A stretch of DNA of 64,000 nucleotides from CAMLIZ01 sp036231905 (GTDB lineage Bacteria > Pseudomonadota > Gammaproteobacteria > Burkholderiales > Burkholderiaceae_C). How positions within the stretch are numbered: the stretch's first letter is position 1; each line of letters opens with the position of its first letter. Shown one piece after another: positions 17,633 through 25,358 of the stretch. The notes below the pieces were generated by a model that was given only the letters and a program-made list of their open reading frames with translations, had not been told where the DNA came from and searched no databases. The translations under genes and the position numbers were made by a program. The stretch covers positions 1-64,000 of the forward strand of contig NZ_JAZARE010000006.1 in NCBI RefSeq assembly GCF_036231905.1, given 5' to 3'.

Positions 17633-19023
17633 ACAGATTCATCCCTTTTTTCGTGGCCGCGCTGGTGCTGGCCGGCTGCGCCACGGCACCGCCCTCCACG
17701 CCGCCCGACACGCCGATGCAGGTCGCCTACAAGGAAGCGCCGCCCGGCTGGATCAATGCCGCACCGGCGGACGCGCTGGAACGCGGCCCGTGGTGGACGC
17801 TGTTCGGCGACCAGCAGCTCAACGCGCTGGCGCAGCGGGTGCAGGTGTCCAACCAGAACATCGCGGCCTCGGTGGCGGCGTATGCCCAAGCCCAGGCACT
17901 GGTGCGCGAGCAACGCGCCAGCCTGTTCCCGCAGGTGGGCCTGGACGCCAGCGCGTCACGCTCCGGCGGCAGCGGCGCCAACACCGGCAACCGCCACCAG
18001 TTGAGCCTGGGCGCGAGCTGGGCGCCCGACCTCTGGGGCCGGTTGCGCGGCAGCGTCGCCGCGGCTGGGGCGCGTGCCGAAGCGAGCGCCGCTGATCTCG
18101 CGTCGGCCCGCCTGTCGATCACCGGCGAGCTGGCGGCCAACTACTTCAGCCTGCGCGAGACCGACGCCGAGCGCGAGCTGCTGCGCGCCACCATCGAGGG
18201 CTACGAACGCTCGCTGCAGATCGCGCGCAACCGCTATGACGCCGGCGTGGTGCCCAGGAGCGACTTGCTGCAGGCCCAGACGCAGCTGGCCAATGCGCAG
18301 GCCGACCTGGCCGGGCTGGACCGCCAGCGTGCGCAGCTGGAGCACGCCATCGCCGTGCTGGTGGGCGAAGCGCCGGGCAACTTCAGCCTCGCCCCGGCCG
18401 CCTGGCGCGCCGAGGCCTTGCCCGCCGTGCCGCTGGGCCTGCCGTCGGCGCTGCTGCAGCGCCGGCCCGACGTGGCGGCGGCCGAGCGCCGCATGGCGGC
18501 CGCCAATGCGCAGATCGGCGTGGCGCGCGCCGGCTACTTCCCCGACATCGGCTTGAGCGCCAGCACCGGCTTCAGCGCCGCCCGCCTGGCCGACCAGTTC
18601 AGTGCCAACGTGTGGTCGCTGGGCCTGTCGCTGGCGCAGACGGTGTTCGACGCCGGCGCCACCCGCGCCCAGGTGGACCAGGCGCGCGCCGCCTGGGAGC
18701 AGGCGGTGGCGCAGTACCGGCAGACCGTGCTCGAAGCCTTCCGCGACGTGGAAGACCAGCTGGCCGCCACGCGGGTGCTGGAGCGGCAATACGCCCTGCG
18801 CCGCCAGGCGTCTGAAGCGGCGGACCAGACCGAGCAGCAGGTGATGAACCGCTACCGTGCCGGCCAGGTGAGCTACAGCGAGGTCGTTGCTGCGCAGGCT
18901 TCCGCACTCAGCGCGCGCCGGACGCTGGTGCAACTCACCGCCAGCAGGCAGACTGGCGCGGTGGCCTTGATCCAGTCGCTCGGCGGCGGCTGGCAGGCCG
19001 ACCCCAGGAGCCCATCGCCATGA
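17629..19023 (+). CDS. Outer-membrane efflux lipoprotein (OprM/NodT family)
   Basis: TolC-like outer-membrane channel for the RND pump, 464 residues. The signal peptide ends in a lipobox (LVLAGCAT, cysteine near residue 16), as in OprM and NodT proteins. Two OEP repeats follow, each giving long coiled-coil helices (SLFPQVGLDASASRSGG and ARAGYFPDIGLSASTG mark the strand regions). Its ATG overlaps the permease stop (ATGA) and its stop overlaps the next small gene, so the whole channel is made with the pump. Confidence 0.94.
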   Translation: MNRFIPFFVAALVLAGCATAPPSTPPDTPMQVAYKEAPPGWINAAPADALERGPWWTLFGDQQLNALAQRVQVSNQNIAASVAAYAQAQALVREQRASLFPQVGLDASASRSGGSGANTGNRHQLSLGASWAPDLWGRLRGSVAAAGARAEASAADLASARLSITGELAANYFSLRETDAERELLRATIEGYERSLQIARNRYDAGVVPRSDLLQAQTQLANAQADLAGLDRQRAQLEHAIAVLVGEAPGNFSLAPAAWRAEALPAVPLGLPSALLQRRPDVAAAERRMAAANAQIGVARAGYFPDIGLSASTGFSAARLADQFSANVWSLGLSLAQTVFDAGATRAQVDQARAAWEQAVAQYRQTVLEAFRDVEDQLAATRVLERQYALRRQASEAADQTEQQVMNRYRAGQVSYSEVVAAQASALSARRTLVQLTASRQTGAVALIQSLGGGWQADPRSPSP

Positions 19024-19535
19024 ACCTCCCGACCCTTCTTCGCCTTCGCGCTCCCCTGGTCGCGCTGTTCGCCGCGCTGGCCGCCATCAGCATGCCGGCC
19101 GAGGCACAGGCGCTGTATGTGGGTGCACCCCGGGTGTCGGCCTCGCTGAACATCGGCATCGGCTACTACGGCGGGTACTACGGCGGCCATCGCTACCACC
19201 GTGGCCCGCGCGGCGGGTTGTGGTGGGGGCCGGTGTGGCCGGGCGCGGTGTGGGTGGTGCCCGGCCCGGTGGTGTCCGTGCCGCCGGCGGTGATGGTGAG
19301 CCCGGCGCCGCACGCCCAGGCGAGCGACAAACCGGAGCCGGTGCTGTCCGCGCGGGCCGCGGCACCCGACCCCATCGTCTACCCCCGCAACGGCCAGAGT
19401 GCGGAACAGACCGAGGCCGACCAGCGCGAGTGCAACCGCTGGGCCACCACGCAGCGCAATGCGATGAACGACGCCAGCGTCTTCCATCGTGCCGTGCTGG
19501 CCTGCCTGGACGGGCGCGGCTACACCGTGCGGTAG
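19020..19535 (+). CDS. Exported Gly/Tyr/Trp-rich protein of unknown function
   Basis: No function recognised. The 171-residue protein has a signal peptide (about residues 1-30, ending MPAEAQA), then an aromatic and glycine-rich stretch (GYYGGYYGGHRYH, WWGPVWPG, Val/Pro-rich), and a C-terminal segment with the pattern YPRNGQSAEQTEADQREC...WA...Q...CLDGRGYTV. The last part recurs at the C-terminus of various small envelope proteins in proteobacteria; two cysteines there may pair. The start overlaps the channel gene stop by 4 bp (ATGA), making it the fifth member of the efflux operon and a candidate accessory factor of the pump. Confidence 0.75.
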   Translation: MNLPTLLRLRAPLVALFAALAAISMPAEAQALYVGAPRVSASLNIGIGYYGGYYGGHRYHRGPRGGLWWGPVWPGAVWVVPGPVVSVPPAVMVSPAPHAQASDKPEPVLSARAAAPDPIVYPRNGQSAEQTEADQRECNRWATTQRNAMNDASVFHRAVLACLDGRGYTVR

Positions 19536-19626
19536 CCGCCCCCGCGGTGCGGCACGCAAGTCCGCAAGACTTGTCAAACGCCCCCATGCCACGATGCGTT
19601 CACCCCATTACCGCAGGAGCGAACGC

Positions 19627-20076
19627 ATGAAAACCATCGAGCAGACCCAACCGATCACCATCGTGGGCATCGAGCTGCGCACGTCGAACGCCGAGGCCTT
19701 CAACACCATCCCGCCGCACTGGCAGCGCTTTACCAGCGAAGGCGTGCTCGCGCGCATCCCGGCCAAGGCGTCGGACGAGGTGGTCGCGGTGTACACCCAC
19801 TTCGAACACGAAGGCATCGACAACGAGGGGACGTATTCCTTGATCATCGGCGCCCCGGTGGACGGCCTGCGCGAGGTGCCCGCCGGCATGGTCTCCGCGG
19901 TGATCCCCCCGTCGCGCCGCGTGGTGTTCCCGGTGGAGCGCGGCCGCCACGACCTGGTGGGCGCTGCATGGCAGCACATCTGGGCCCAACCCGGCCTGGC
20001 CAAGACCTTCATTGCCGACTACGAACGCTACCAAGCGAATGGCGACATCGACATCTGCATCGGCGTGCACCGCTGA
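19627..20076 (+). CDS. GyrI-like / effector-binding domain protein
   Basis: The 149-residue protein consists of a single GyrI-like small-molecule-binding domain: ITIVGIELRTSN at the start, the HWQRF helix, VAVYTHFE, and VFPVERGRHDLVGAAWQHIWAQ near the end. This fold is also used as the sensor of AraC- and MerR-type regulators. It is separated by a single base from the next gene, which encodes an AraC regulator carrying its own GyrI-like domain. It may bind the same ligand, or titrate it. The ribosome site AGGAGCGAACGC precedes the ATG. Confidence 0.82.
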   Translation: MKTIEQTQPITIVGIELRTSNAEAFNTIPPHWQRFTSEGVLARIPAKASDEVVAVYTHFEHEGIDNEGTYSLIIGAPVDGLREVPAGMVSAVIPPSRRVVFPVERGRHDLVGAAWQHIWAQPGLAKTFIADYERYQANGDIDICIGVHR

Positions 20077-20077
20077 A

Positions 20078-20935
20078 ATGCACGCGCCCGCGCCGGCCCT
20101 CACCGGCCGGGTGGACTACCGCGAGCGCCTGAGGCGCGTCACGCACTACATCCACGACCACCTGGACGACCCCCTGGACCTGAACCGCCTGGCCGACGTG
20201 GCCTGCCTGTCGGCCTGCCACTGGCACCGGGTGTACCACGCGGTGCATGGCGAAACCATCGCCGCCACGGTGAAGCGCCTGCGCCTGCATCGTGCGGCCG
20301 GTTTCATCGCCCACACGGCACTGCCGATGAGCGAGGTGGCGCGCCGCAGCGGCTATGACAACCTGCAGTCCTTCACCCGCATCTTCAAGTCGGTGTACGG
20401 CCTGCCGCCGGCGCGCTACCGCGAGCGCGGCAGCCATGCGGCGTTCCAGTCGGCTGACGGCCACGCCGACGCAGCCCCGGCTCACCCGGTGGCTGTGCGC
20501 GAGCTGCCGGCCCTGCAGGCGGTGAGCCGCGACCATCGCGGCGCCTACATGGAGATCGGCCGGGCCTTCGAGCTGCTGTATGGCGAGCTGGCGGCACAAG
20601 GCCTGCTTCAGCCACCGTTCCGCTCCTTCGGCGCCTACTTCGATGATCCGGCATCGGTGGACACGGCCGCCCTGCGGTCAACTGCGTGCGTGGTGCTGCC
20701 GGCGCACGGCGGCCTGCCCACGACACGCATCGGCGGTGGACCCTACGCCGTGCTGCGCTATCGCGGCCCCTACGCCACCATGCACAGCGCCTACCGCTGG
20801 CTGTATGGCCACTGGCTGGTGCAGTCGGGTTACGAGGCGGCCGATGCGCCGGTGCTGGAGGAGTACCTGAACGACCCGCGCACCACGCCACCGACCGAGC
20901 TGCTCACGGACATCTGCCTGCCGTTGCGCGGGTGA
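20078..20935 (+). CDS. AraC-family regulator with C-terminal GyrI-like ligand domain
   Basis: The 285-residue protein begins with the AraC DNA-binding domain (about residues 15-115; LDLNRLADVACLSACHWHRVYHA and MSEVARRSGYDNLQSFTRIFKS are the two HTH units), followed by a GyrI-like effector domain (about residues 130-285; VRELPALQAVSRDHRGAYMEIGRAF, AVLRYRGPYATMHSAYRWLYGHWL). This is the Rob/SbmC arrangement, DNA-binding first. The gene follows the stand-alone GyrI protein by one base, so they are co-translated. Targets are unknown; the adjacent efflux operon is an obvious candidate. Confidence 0.9.
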   Translation: MHAPAPALTGRVDYRERLRRVTHYIHDHLDDPLDLNRLADVACLSACHWHRVYHAVHGETIAATVKRLRLHRAAGFIAHTALPMSEVARRSGYDNLQSFTRIFKSVYGLPPARYRERGSHAAFQSADGHADAAPAHPVAVRELPALQAVSRDHRGAYMEIGRAFELLYGELAAQGLLQPPFRSFGAYFDDPASVDTAALRSTACVVLPAHGGLPTTRIGGGPYAVLRYRGPYATMHSAYRWLYGHWLVQSGYEAADAPVLEEYLNDPRTTPPTELLTDICLPLRG

Positions 20936-20970
20936 AGCCCTTTTCGGAGTACGGAGCGAGATCGGGCCGC

Positions 20971-21212
20971 TGGGGCGCTCTGCTGCGCTCATGTCCCCCG
21001 TCTCGGGCTTCGCCCGAGCCTCCTCCTTTACTTCGCTCCCCAGAACGCCCCACCGTCCCGATCGACCACCACCGCGGCTGTTCGACGGTGGAACAACTCC
21101 AGCGGGTCCTGCCAAGGGTGGCGTGGGGCCCACGTAGCGAAGTAAAGGAGGAGGGGTGGGCGAAGCCCGCCCCGGGGGACACGAGCGAAGTGGGCCCCGC
21201 GCCGCCCTTGGC
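20971..21212. repeat. REPIN-like long inverted repeat, copy 1
   Basis: Two arms in opposite orientation flank a ~65-bp centre. The left arm reads GCGCTC...CATGTCCCCCG, a small hairpin (CTCGGGC-TTC-GCCCGAG) and CCTCCTCCTTTACTTCGCT. The right arm reads AGCGAAGTAAAGGAGGAGG, another hairpin (GGGCG-AA-GCCC) and CGGGGGACACGAGCG, which is the inverted counterpart. The same element recurs near 52.5 kb. It fills the gap between the AraC-GyrI gene and lipA, which therefore contains no gene. The type resembles REP doublets (REPINs). Confidence 0.75.
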
Positions 21213-21264
21213 ACGCGCCAGCCTTAGCACGGGCCGTCCGCGGCGCGCACCACCGTTCGCAGTA

Positions 21265-22260
21265 CTACGCCGTCACGTTCGCCACGCCGGCCGCATGCGC
21301 CTGCTGGTCCGCGTGGTAGCTCGACCGCACCAGCGCACCGACAGCGGCGTGCGTGAACCCCATCTTGTAAGCCTCGGCTTCGAACATCTTGAAGGTGTCC
21401 GGGTGCACGTAGCGGCGCACGGGCAGGTGGTGGCCGCTGGGGGCCAGGTACTGGCCGATGGTGAGCATGTCGATGTCGTGCGCGCGCATGTCGCGCATCA
21501 CCTGCAGGATCTCTTCATCGGTTTCGCCCAGGCCCACCATGATGCCGCTCTTGGTGGGCACGCCGGGGGCGAATTCCTTGAAGCGCTTGAGCAGGTTGAG
21601 GCTGAACTGGTAGTCCGAACCCGGGCGTGCTTCCTTGTACAGGCGTGGCGCGGTCTCGAGGTTGTGGTTCATCACGTCGGGCGGCGCGGCCTTCAGGATG
21701 TCCAGCGCGCGGTCCATGCGGCCGCGGAAGTCGGGCGTGAGGATCTCGATGCGGGTCTCGGGCGACAGCGCGCGCGTCTGGCGGATGCATTCCACGAAGT
21801 GGGCAGCGCCGCCATCGCGCAGGTCGTCGCGGTCCACGCTGGTGATCACCACGTACTTCAGCTTCAGCGCGGCGATGGTCTTGGCCAGGTTCGCCGGCTC
21901 ATCCACATCCAGCGGATCGGGGCGGCCGTGGCCCACGTCGCAGAAGGGGCAGCGGCGGGTGCACTTGTCACCCATGATCATGAAGGTCGCCGTGCCCTTG
22001 CCGAAACATTCGCCGATGTTGGGGCAGCTGGCTTCCTCGCACACCGTGTGCAGCTTGTGCTCGCGCAGGATCTGCTTGATCTCGTAGAAGCGCGTGGTGG
22101 GCGAGCCGGCCTTCACGCGGATCCAGTCGGGCTTCTTCAGCGTTTCGGCCGCCACCACCTTGATGGGGATGCGCGAAGTCTTGGCCTGCGCCTTCTGCTT
22201 CGCGGTGGCGTCGTAGTCGGCGCCCGCCTGGGCCTGGTGGACGGTGTTCTCGGTGGGCAT
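21265..22260 (-). CDS. lipA: Lipoyl synthase
   Basis: Radical-SAM enzyme that inserts two sulfurs into octanoyl groups on lipoate-dependent enzymes. The 331-residue protein has the auxiliary-cluster cysteines (CEEASCPNIGEC, near residues 70-80), the radical-SAM motif MGDKCTRRCPFCDVGHG (CxxxCxxC, near residue 100) and the C-terminal RSSYHAD serine motif. The start at 22260 (MPTENTVHQ) follows the lipB stop by 11 bp. lipB and lipA are in one transcript on the minus strand. Confidence 0.97.
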   Translation of the reverse strand: MPTENTVHQAQAGADYDATAKQKAQAKTSRIPIKVVAAETLKKPDWIRVKAGSPTTRFYEIKQILREHKLHTVCEEASCPNIGECFGKGTATFMIMGDKCTRRCPFCDVGHGRPDPLDVDEPANLAKTIAALKLKYVVITSVDRDDLRDGGAAHFVECIRQTRALSPETRIEILTPDFRGRMDRALDILKAAPPDVMNHNLETAPRLYKEARPGSDYQFSLNLLKRFKEFAPGVPTKSGIMVGLGETDEEILQVMRDMRAHDIDMLTIGQYLAPSGHHLPVRRYVHPDTFKMFEAEAYKMGFTHAAVGALVRSSYHADQQAHAAGVANVTA

Positions 22261-22271
22261 CGTGGGCCGTT

Positions 22272-22940
22272 CTAGGGCGCCAATTGAGACGCGAGCCGCT
22301 GTGCCAGCTCCTGCGCCACCGTCGCCCAATCCGTGGAAACCCCGATTTTAGCCAGGTCGACCGTTTCCAGCCCGGCATAACCGCAGGGGTTGATCCAGGC
22401 AAAGGGCTGCAGGTCCATTGCCACATTCAGCGCCACGCCGTGGTAGGTGCGGTGGTTGCTGACCTTGATGCCCAAAGCGGCGATCTTGCCCAGGCCGCGG
22501 AAGGGTTCGTCGGCGGGGCGTGGGCCGGTGAGTGCGCTGTGGCCGAAGGGATCGTCCAGCTTCACGTAGATGCCGGGCGCGCCGCCCACGCGATGGCCGG
22601 TGACCTCGAAGTGCGCCAGCGTCTTCAGCACCGCGTTTTCGATGCGGAACACGTATTCCTTGACGAAGTAGCCCAGGCGCTTCAGATCCACCAGCGGATA
22701 GGCCACCACCTGGCCGGGGCCGTGGTAGGTGACCTGACCGCCGCGGTTGGTGGCGACCACCGGGATGCCGTGCGCGGCCAGCACATGCTCCGGCTTGCCG
22801 GCGAGGCCTTGCGTGAACACCGGCGGGTGTTCGCACAGCCAGAGCTCGTCGGGTGTGTCCGGCGTGCGCGCTTCGGTGAAGGCGCGCATCGCGTCATAGG
22901 TGGCCGCGTAGTCCACGCGCCCCAGGGTCTTGATGATCAC
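22272..22940 (-). CDS. lipB: Octanoyl-[acyl-carrier-protein]-protein N-octanoyltransferase
   Basis: LipB moves octanoate from ACP to the lipoyl domain, the step before lipA. The 222-residue protein contains the family motifs NRGGQVTYHGPGQVVAYP (near residue 70), the lysine of KIAALGIKVS and the cysteine of WINPCGYAG. The start is taken as GTG at 22940, where TGA of the upstream gene and GTG overlap (GTGA); an ATG 13 codons further up would lie deep in that gene and adds non-family sequence. This makes lipB translationally coupled to an ArsR-like regulator. Confidence 0.94.
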   Translation of the reverse strand: MIIKTLGRVDYAATYDAMRAFTEARTPDTPDELWLCEHPPVFTQGLAGKPEHVLAAHGIPVVATNRGGQVTYHGPGQVVAYPLVDLKRLGYFVKEYVFRIENAVLKTLAHFEVTGHRVGGAPGIYVKLDDPFGHSALTGPRPADEPFRGLGKIAALGIKVSNHRTYHGVALNVAMDLQPFAWINPCGYAGLETVDLAKIGVSTDWATVAQELAQRLASQLAP

Positions 22941-23632
22941 GCCGTGCCTTCCATCGCCACGCCCAGCGGCGCCAGCCATTCACGCTCGCCCTTGGGCGTG
23001 GGCCGCACGCCGCGGCCTTCCAGGTCCTGCGTGAGCCAGCGCCGGCGCAATGCGGCCTGGAACACGGCTGCGCCCAGTGCGCCGCCCAGGTGCGAGCGGC
23101 GCTCGCTCCAGTCGAGGCAGGCGCAGGCAAAACGGCGGCGCTGCGTGCGCACCGCCGCGAGGTCGACGCCCCAGTCGTCCAGCGCACGTTCACCGGCCGG
23201 CAGCAGGCGGTATTCACGCGCGCCGTCGGGCTGCAGCCAGCGCGACTTCAGCAGGCGTTCATGCAGGCCGACCGCCAGCGTGCCGGCCAGGTGGTCGTAG
23301 CAGGTGCGCGCCAGGCGCAGGCGTTCGGGTGCGCGCGGCCGCGGCGGCTCCACCGGCCGGCCGGCGATCACCAGCAGCGACTCCAGCGCCGCACCCACCT
23401 CGTCGCTGGCCAGCGCGTAGTAGCGGTGCCGGCCCTGCGGCACGCAGGCCAGCAGCTGCTGCTCCACCAGGCGGGCCAGGTGCGTGCTGGTGGTGGACGC
23501 CGCCAGCTCGGTGGTGGCGCACAGCTCGGTGGCCGTGCGGGCACGCCGGTCCATCAGCGCGCACAGCATGCGCGCCCGTGCCGGCTCGGCGATCGCCGCG
23601 GCGATGGCGGCCAGGCGCTGTTCCACATCCAT
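22937..23632 (-). CDS. ArsR-family winged-helix regulator
   Basis: The 231-residue protein begins with an ArsR-type winged helix (about residues 1-90: IAEPARARMLCALMDRRARTATELCATTELAASTTSTHLARLVEQQLL...GRHRYYAL, in which the recognition helix is STTSTHLARL). A longer C-terminal half (about residues 100-231) with several Arg/Leu helices and a CACLDWSERRSHLGG motif follows. No obvious metal-binding cysteine pair. It is divergent from the P450 gene (51-bp gap) and overlaps lipB by 4 bp. A repressor of the P450/monooxygenase pair is the simplest reading. Confidence 0.85.
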   Translation of the reverse strand: MDVEQRLAAIAAAIAEPARARMLCALMDRRARTATELCATTELAASTTSTHLARLVEQQLLACVPQGRHRYYALASDEVGAALESLLVIAGRPVEPPRPRAPERLRLARTCYDHLAGTLAVGLHERLLKSRWLQPDGAREYRLLPAGERALDDWGVDLAAVRTQRRRFACACLDWSERRSHLGGALGAAVFQAALRRRWLTQDLEGRGVRPTPKGEREWLAPLGVAMEGTA

Positions 23633-23634
23633 GG

Positions 23635-23650
23635 TTCGTTCCACATCGAA
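23635..23650. promoter_or_regulatory. Possible operator between the ArsR and P450 genes
   Basis: TTCG-N8-CGAA is an imperfectly centred inverted repeat in the 51-bp divergent gap, right at the start of the ArsR gene. Such a site is expected for an ArsR-type autoregulator. The half-sites are short (4 bp), so this is a weak call. Confidence 0.3.
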
Positions 23651-23683
23651 GCGTGAGATCCGCAGTGTCGCAAACTCCGGCGC

Positions 23684-24706
23684 ATGACGCATCAGCCCTG
23701 CACCCTCGCCACCGCCTGCTGGCATCCGGACCCGTATCCCTTTTATGCCGATCTGCGCGCGCGCCACCCCGACGGCCTGTTCTTCGACGAGGAACAAGCG
23801 CTGTGGGTGGCCTGCAGTGCCGCGGCGGTGGACGCGGCACTGCAGGCACCGGAGCTGGTGGTGCGCCCGCCTGCCGAAGCGGTGCCGCGCGCGCTGCGCG
23901 GCAGGCCCAGCGGGCAGGTGTTTGGCGGTTTGATGCGCATGAACGAAGGCCAGGCGCACCAGCAGCCCAAGGCCGAAGCGCTGCCGTTCCTGGCGCGGCT
24001 GGAGGCCGCGCTGCCGGCCGCCGTGCAGCAGGTGATGGCCGCGGGATTCAGCCCGCGCCGGCAACCGATCGACGAGCTGCTGTTCGACGCGCCGCTGGGG
24101 CTGCTGGCCGCCCTGCTCGGCCTGCCGGCCGGCCAATGGCGGCCGACGGCCCGCGCGGTGCGCCGCCTGGTGGCCGCCTGGTCGCCGATGGCCGACCACG
24201 CGGCGCACCATGCCGGCGACGCGGCAGCCAACGAACTGCTGGCAGCCTTCGACGGCCAGGTGAACCGCATCGGCTTTTTCACCCAGACCTGCGACGCGAC
24301 CGCCGGGTTGATCGGCAACGCGCTGGTCGCCTGGCAGCGCGACGCGGCTGCCGCCTTTGACGTGCCCTGGCTGCAAGACACCGCCCGCCAGGACCCTGCG
24401 GTGCAGAACACACGCCGCTGGGCCACCGCGCCGGTGCGCCTGTGCGGCCAGGCGCTGCAACCCGGCGACGCGATGCTGGTGCTGCTCGCCTCGGCCAACC
24501 ACGACACCGTGGCGCCCCAGTCCGGCTTCGGCTGGGGCCGTGGCCGCCATGCCTGCCCGGGCGAGCGCCTGTCGCAGGCCATGGCCATCGCGCTGCTGCG
24601 CGCCTGGCGCGACGAGGACGAACACGGTCTTCACCAGTTCACCGCACGATGGCACTACCGGCCGTCGCCCAACGCCCGCATTCCCCGTTTCGACCAAGGA
24701 GCCTGA
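23684..24706 (+). CDS. Compact cytochrome P450
   Basis: The 340-residue protein is about 50-60 residues shorter than most bacterial P450s. The heme-ligand loop is FGWGRGRHACPGERLSQ (cysteine near residue 288). The K-helix reads DTAR-QDPAVQNTRRWAT, i.e. ExxR appears as DxxR while the following PVQNTRR-type segment is preserved. Between ANHD and the heme loop the usual 15-residue meander is almost gone. The I-helix has CDATAGLIGNAL with no classic threonine pair. Substrate unknown. The next gene, 2 bp downstream, encodes an ABM monooxygenase-fold protein; the ArsR gene is divergent. Confidence 0.85.
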   Translation: MTHQPCTLATACWHPDPYPFYADLRARHPDGLFFDEEQALWVACSAAAVDAALQAPELVVRPPAEAVPRALRGRPSGQVFGGLMRMNEGQAHQQPKAEALPFLARLEAALPAAVQQVMAAGFSPRRQPIDELLFDAPLGLLAALLGLPAGQWRPTARAVRRLVAAWSPMADHAAHHAGDAAANELLAAFDGQVNRIGFFTQTCDATAGLIGNALVAWQRDAAAAFDVPWLQDTARQDPAVQNTRRWATAPVRLCGQALQPGDAMLVLLASANHDTVAPQSGFGWGRGRHACPGERLSQAMAIALLRAWRDEDEHGLHQFTARWHYRPSPNARIPRFDQGA

Positions 24707-24708
24707 TC

Positions 24709-25053
24709 ATGATGGCCGTGATCTTCGAAGTGGTGCCCGCCGAAGGCCGGCGCCAGCAGTACCTGGACACTGCGGCGGCGCTCAAGCCGCTGCTGGAGCG
24801 CATCGACGGCTTCATCTCGATCGAGCGCTTCCAGAGCCTGGCCGATCCGGGCAAGCTGCTGTCGCTGTCGTTCTGGCGCGATGAAGCCGCGGTGCGCGAA
24901 TGGCGCGCACAGGAGGCCCACCGTGGCGCCCAGGCCGCCGGCCGCTCGGGCGTGTTCGAGGACTACCGCCTGCGTGTGGCCGCCGTGGTGCGCGACTACG
25001 GGCTGCACGAACGCGAGCAGGCACCCGAGGACAGCCGCGGCGTGCACGGCTGA
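24709..25053 (+). CDS. Antibiotic biosynthesis monooxygenase (ABM) domain protein
   Basis: Small ferredoxin-like-fold protein of 114 residues. The ABM pattern is clear: MAVIFEVVPAEGRRQQYLD, LKPLLERIDGFISIERFQS and LLSLSFWRDEAAVREWRAQEAHRGAQ. Proteins of this type include quinol monooxygenases and heme-degrading enzymes; some only bind ligands. Two adjacent ATGs start the frame (24709 and 24712). It follows the P450 gene by 2 bp, so the two are one operon and probably act on the same compound. Confidence 0.85.
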   Translation: MMAVIFEVVPAEGRRQQYLDTAAALKPLLERIDGFISIERFQSLADPGKLLSLSFWRDEAAVREWRAQEAHRGAQAAGRSGVFEDYRLRVAAVVRDYGLHEREQAPEDSRGVHG

Positions 25054-25075
25054 AGGGCGCCGATGGTGCTGCGCG

Positions 25076-25348
25076 CTACAGCACCACCTTCACCATCGGA
25101 TGGGTGGACAGCGTGCGGTAAAGCTCGTCGAGCTGCTCGCGGCTGGTGGCGGTGATGGTGACCGTCACCCCCAGGTAGTTGCCGCCGCTGCTGGCGCGCG
25201 TTTCCACCGTCCCCGCGTCGAAACCGGGGTCGAACTGGCGTGCGATCGCCACCACCGCGTCGGCAAAACCATCGACATTGGCGCCCATCACCTTGATCGG
25301 AAAGGCGCTCGGGTACTGGATCAGCGAATCTTCGGCGGGCAGGGGCAT
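25076..25348 (-). CDS. ybeD: YbeD/DUF493 family protein
   Basis: Small cytoplasmic protein of 90 residues with an ACT-like alpha/beta fold. It contains the family pattern LIQYPSAFPIKVMGANVDGFADAVVAIARQFDP and ends SREQLDELYRTLSTHPMVKVVL. In many proteobacteria this gene lies next to lipB and is suspected to be regulatory; the function is not settled. Here it follows dat by 10 bp and would normally be followed by lipB, but the P450 module intervenes. Confidence 0.9.
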   Translation of the reverse strand: MPLPAEDSLIQYPSAFPIKVMGANVDGFADAVVAIARQFDPGFDAGTVETRASSGGNYLGVTVTITATSREQLDELYRTLSTHPMVKVVL

Positions 25349-25358
25349 GGCGGGGGGA

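Noticed and set aside
20936..21264. Open frames through the repeat before lipA
   Set aside because: The frames only reflect the GC-rich inverted repeat; both copies of the repeat give similar short peptides without conservation of frame.
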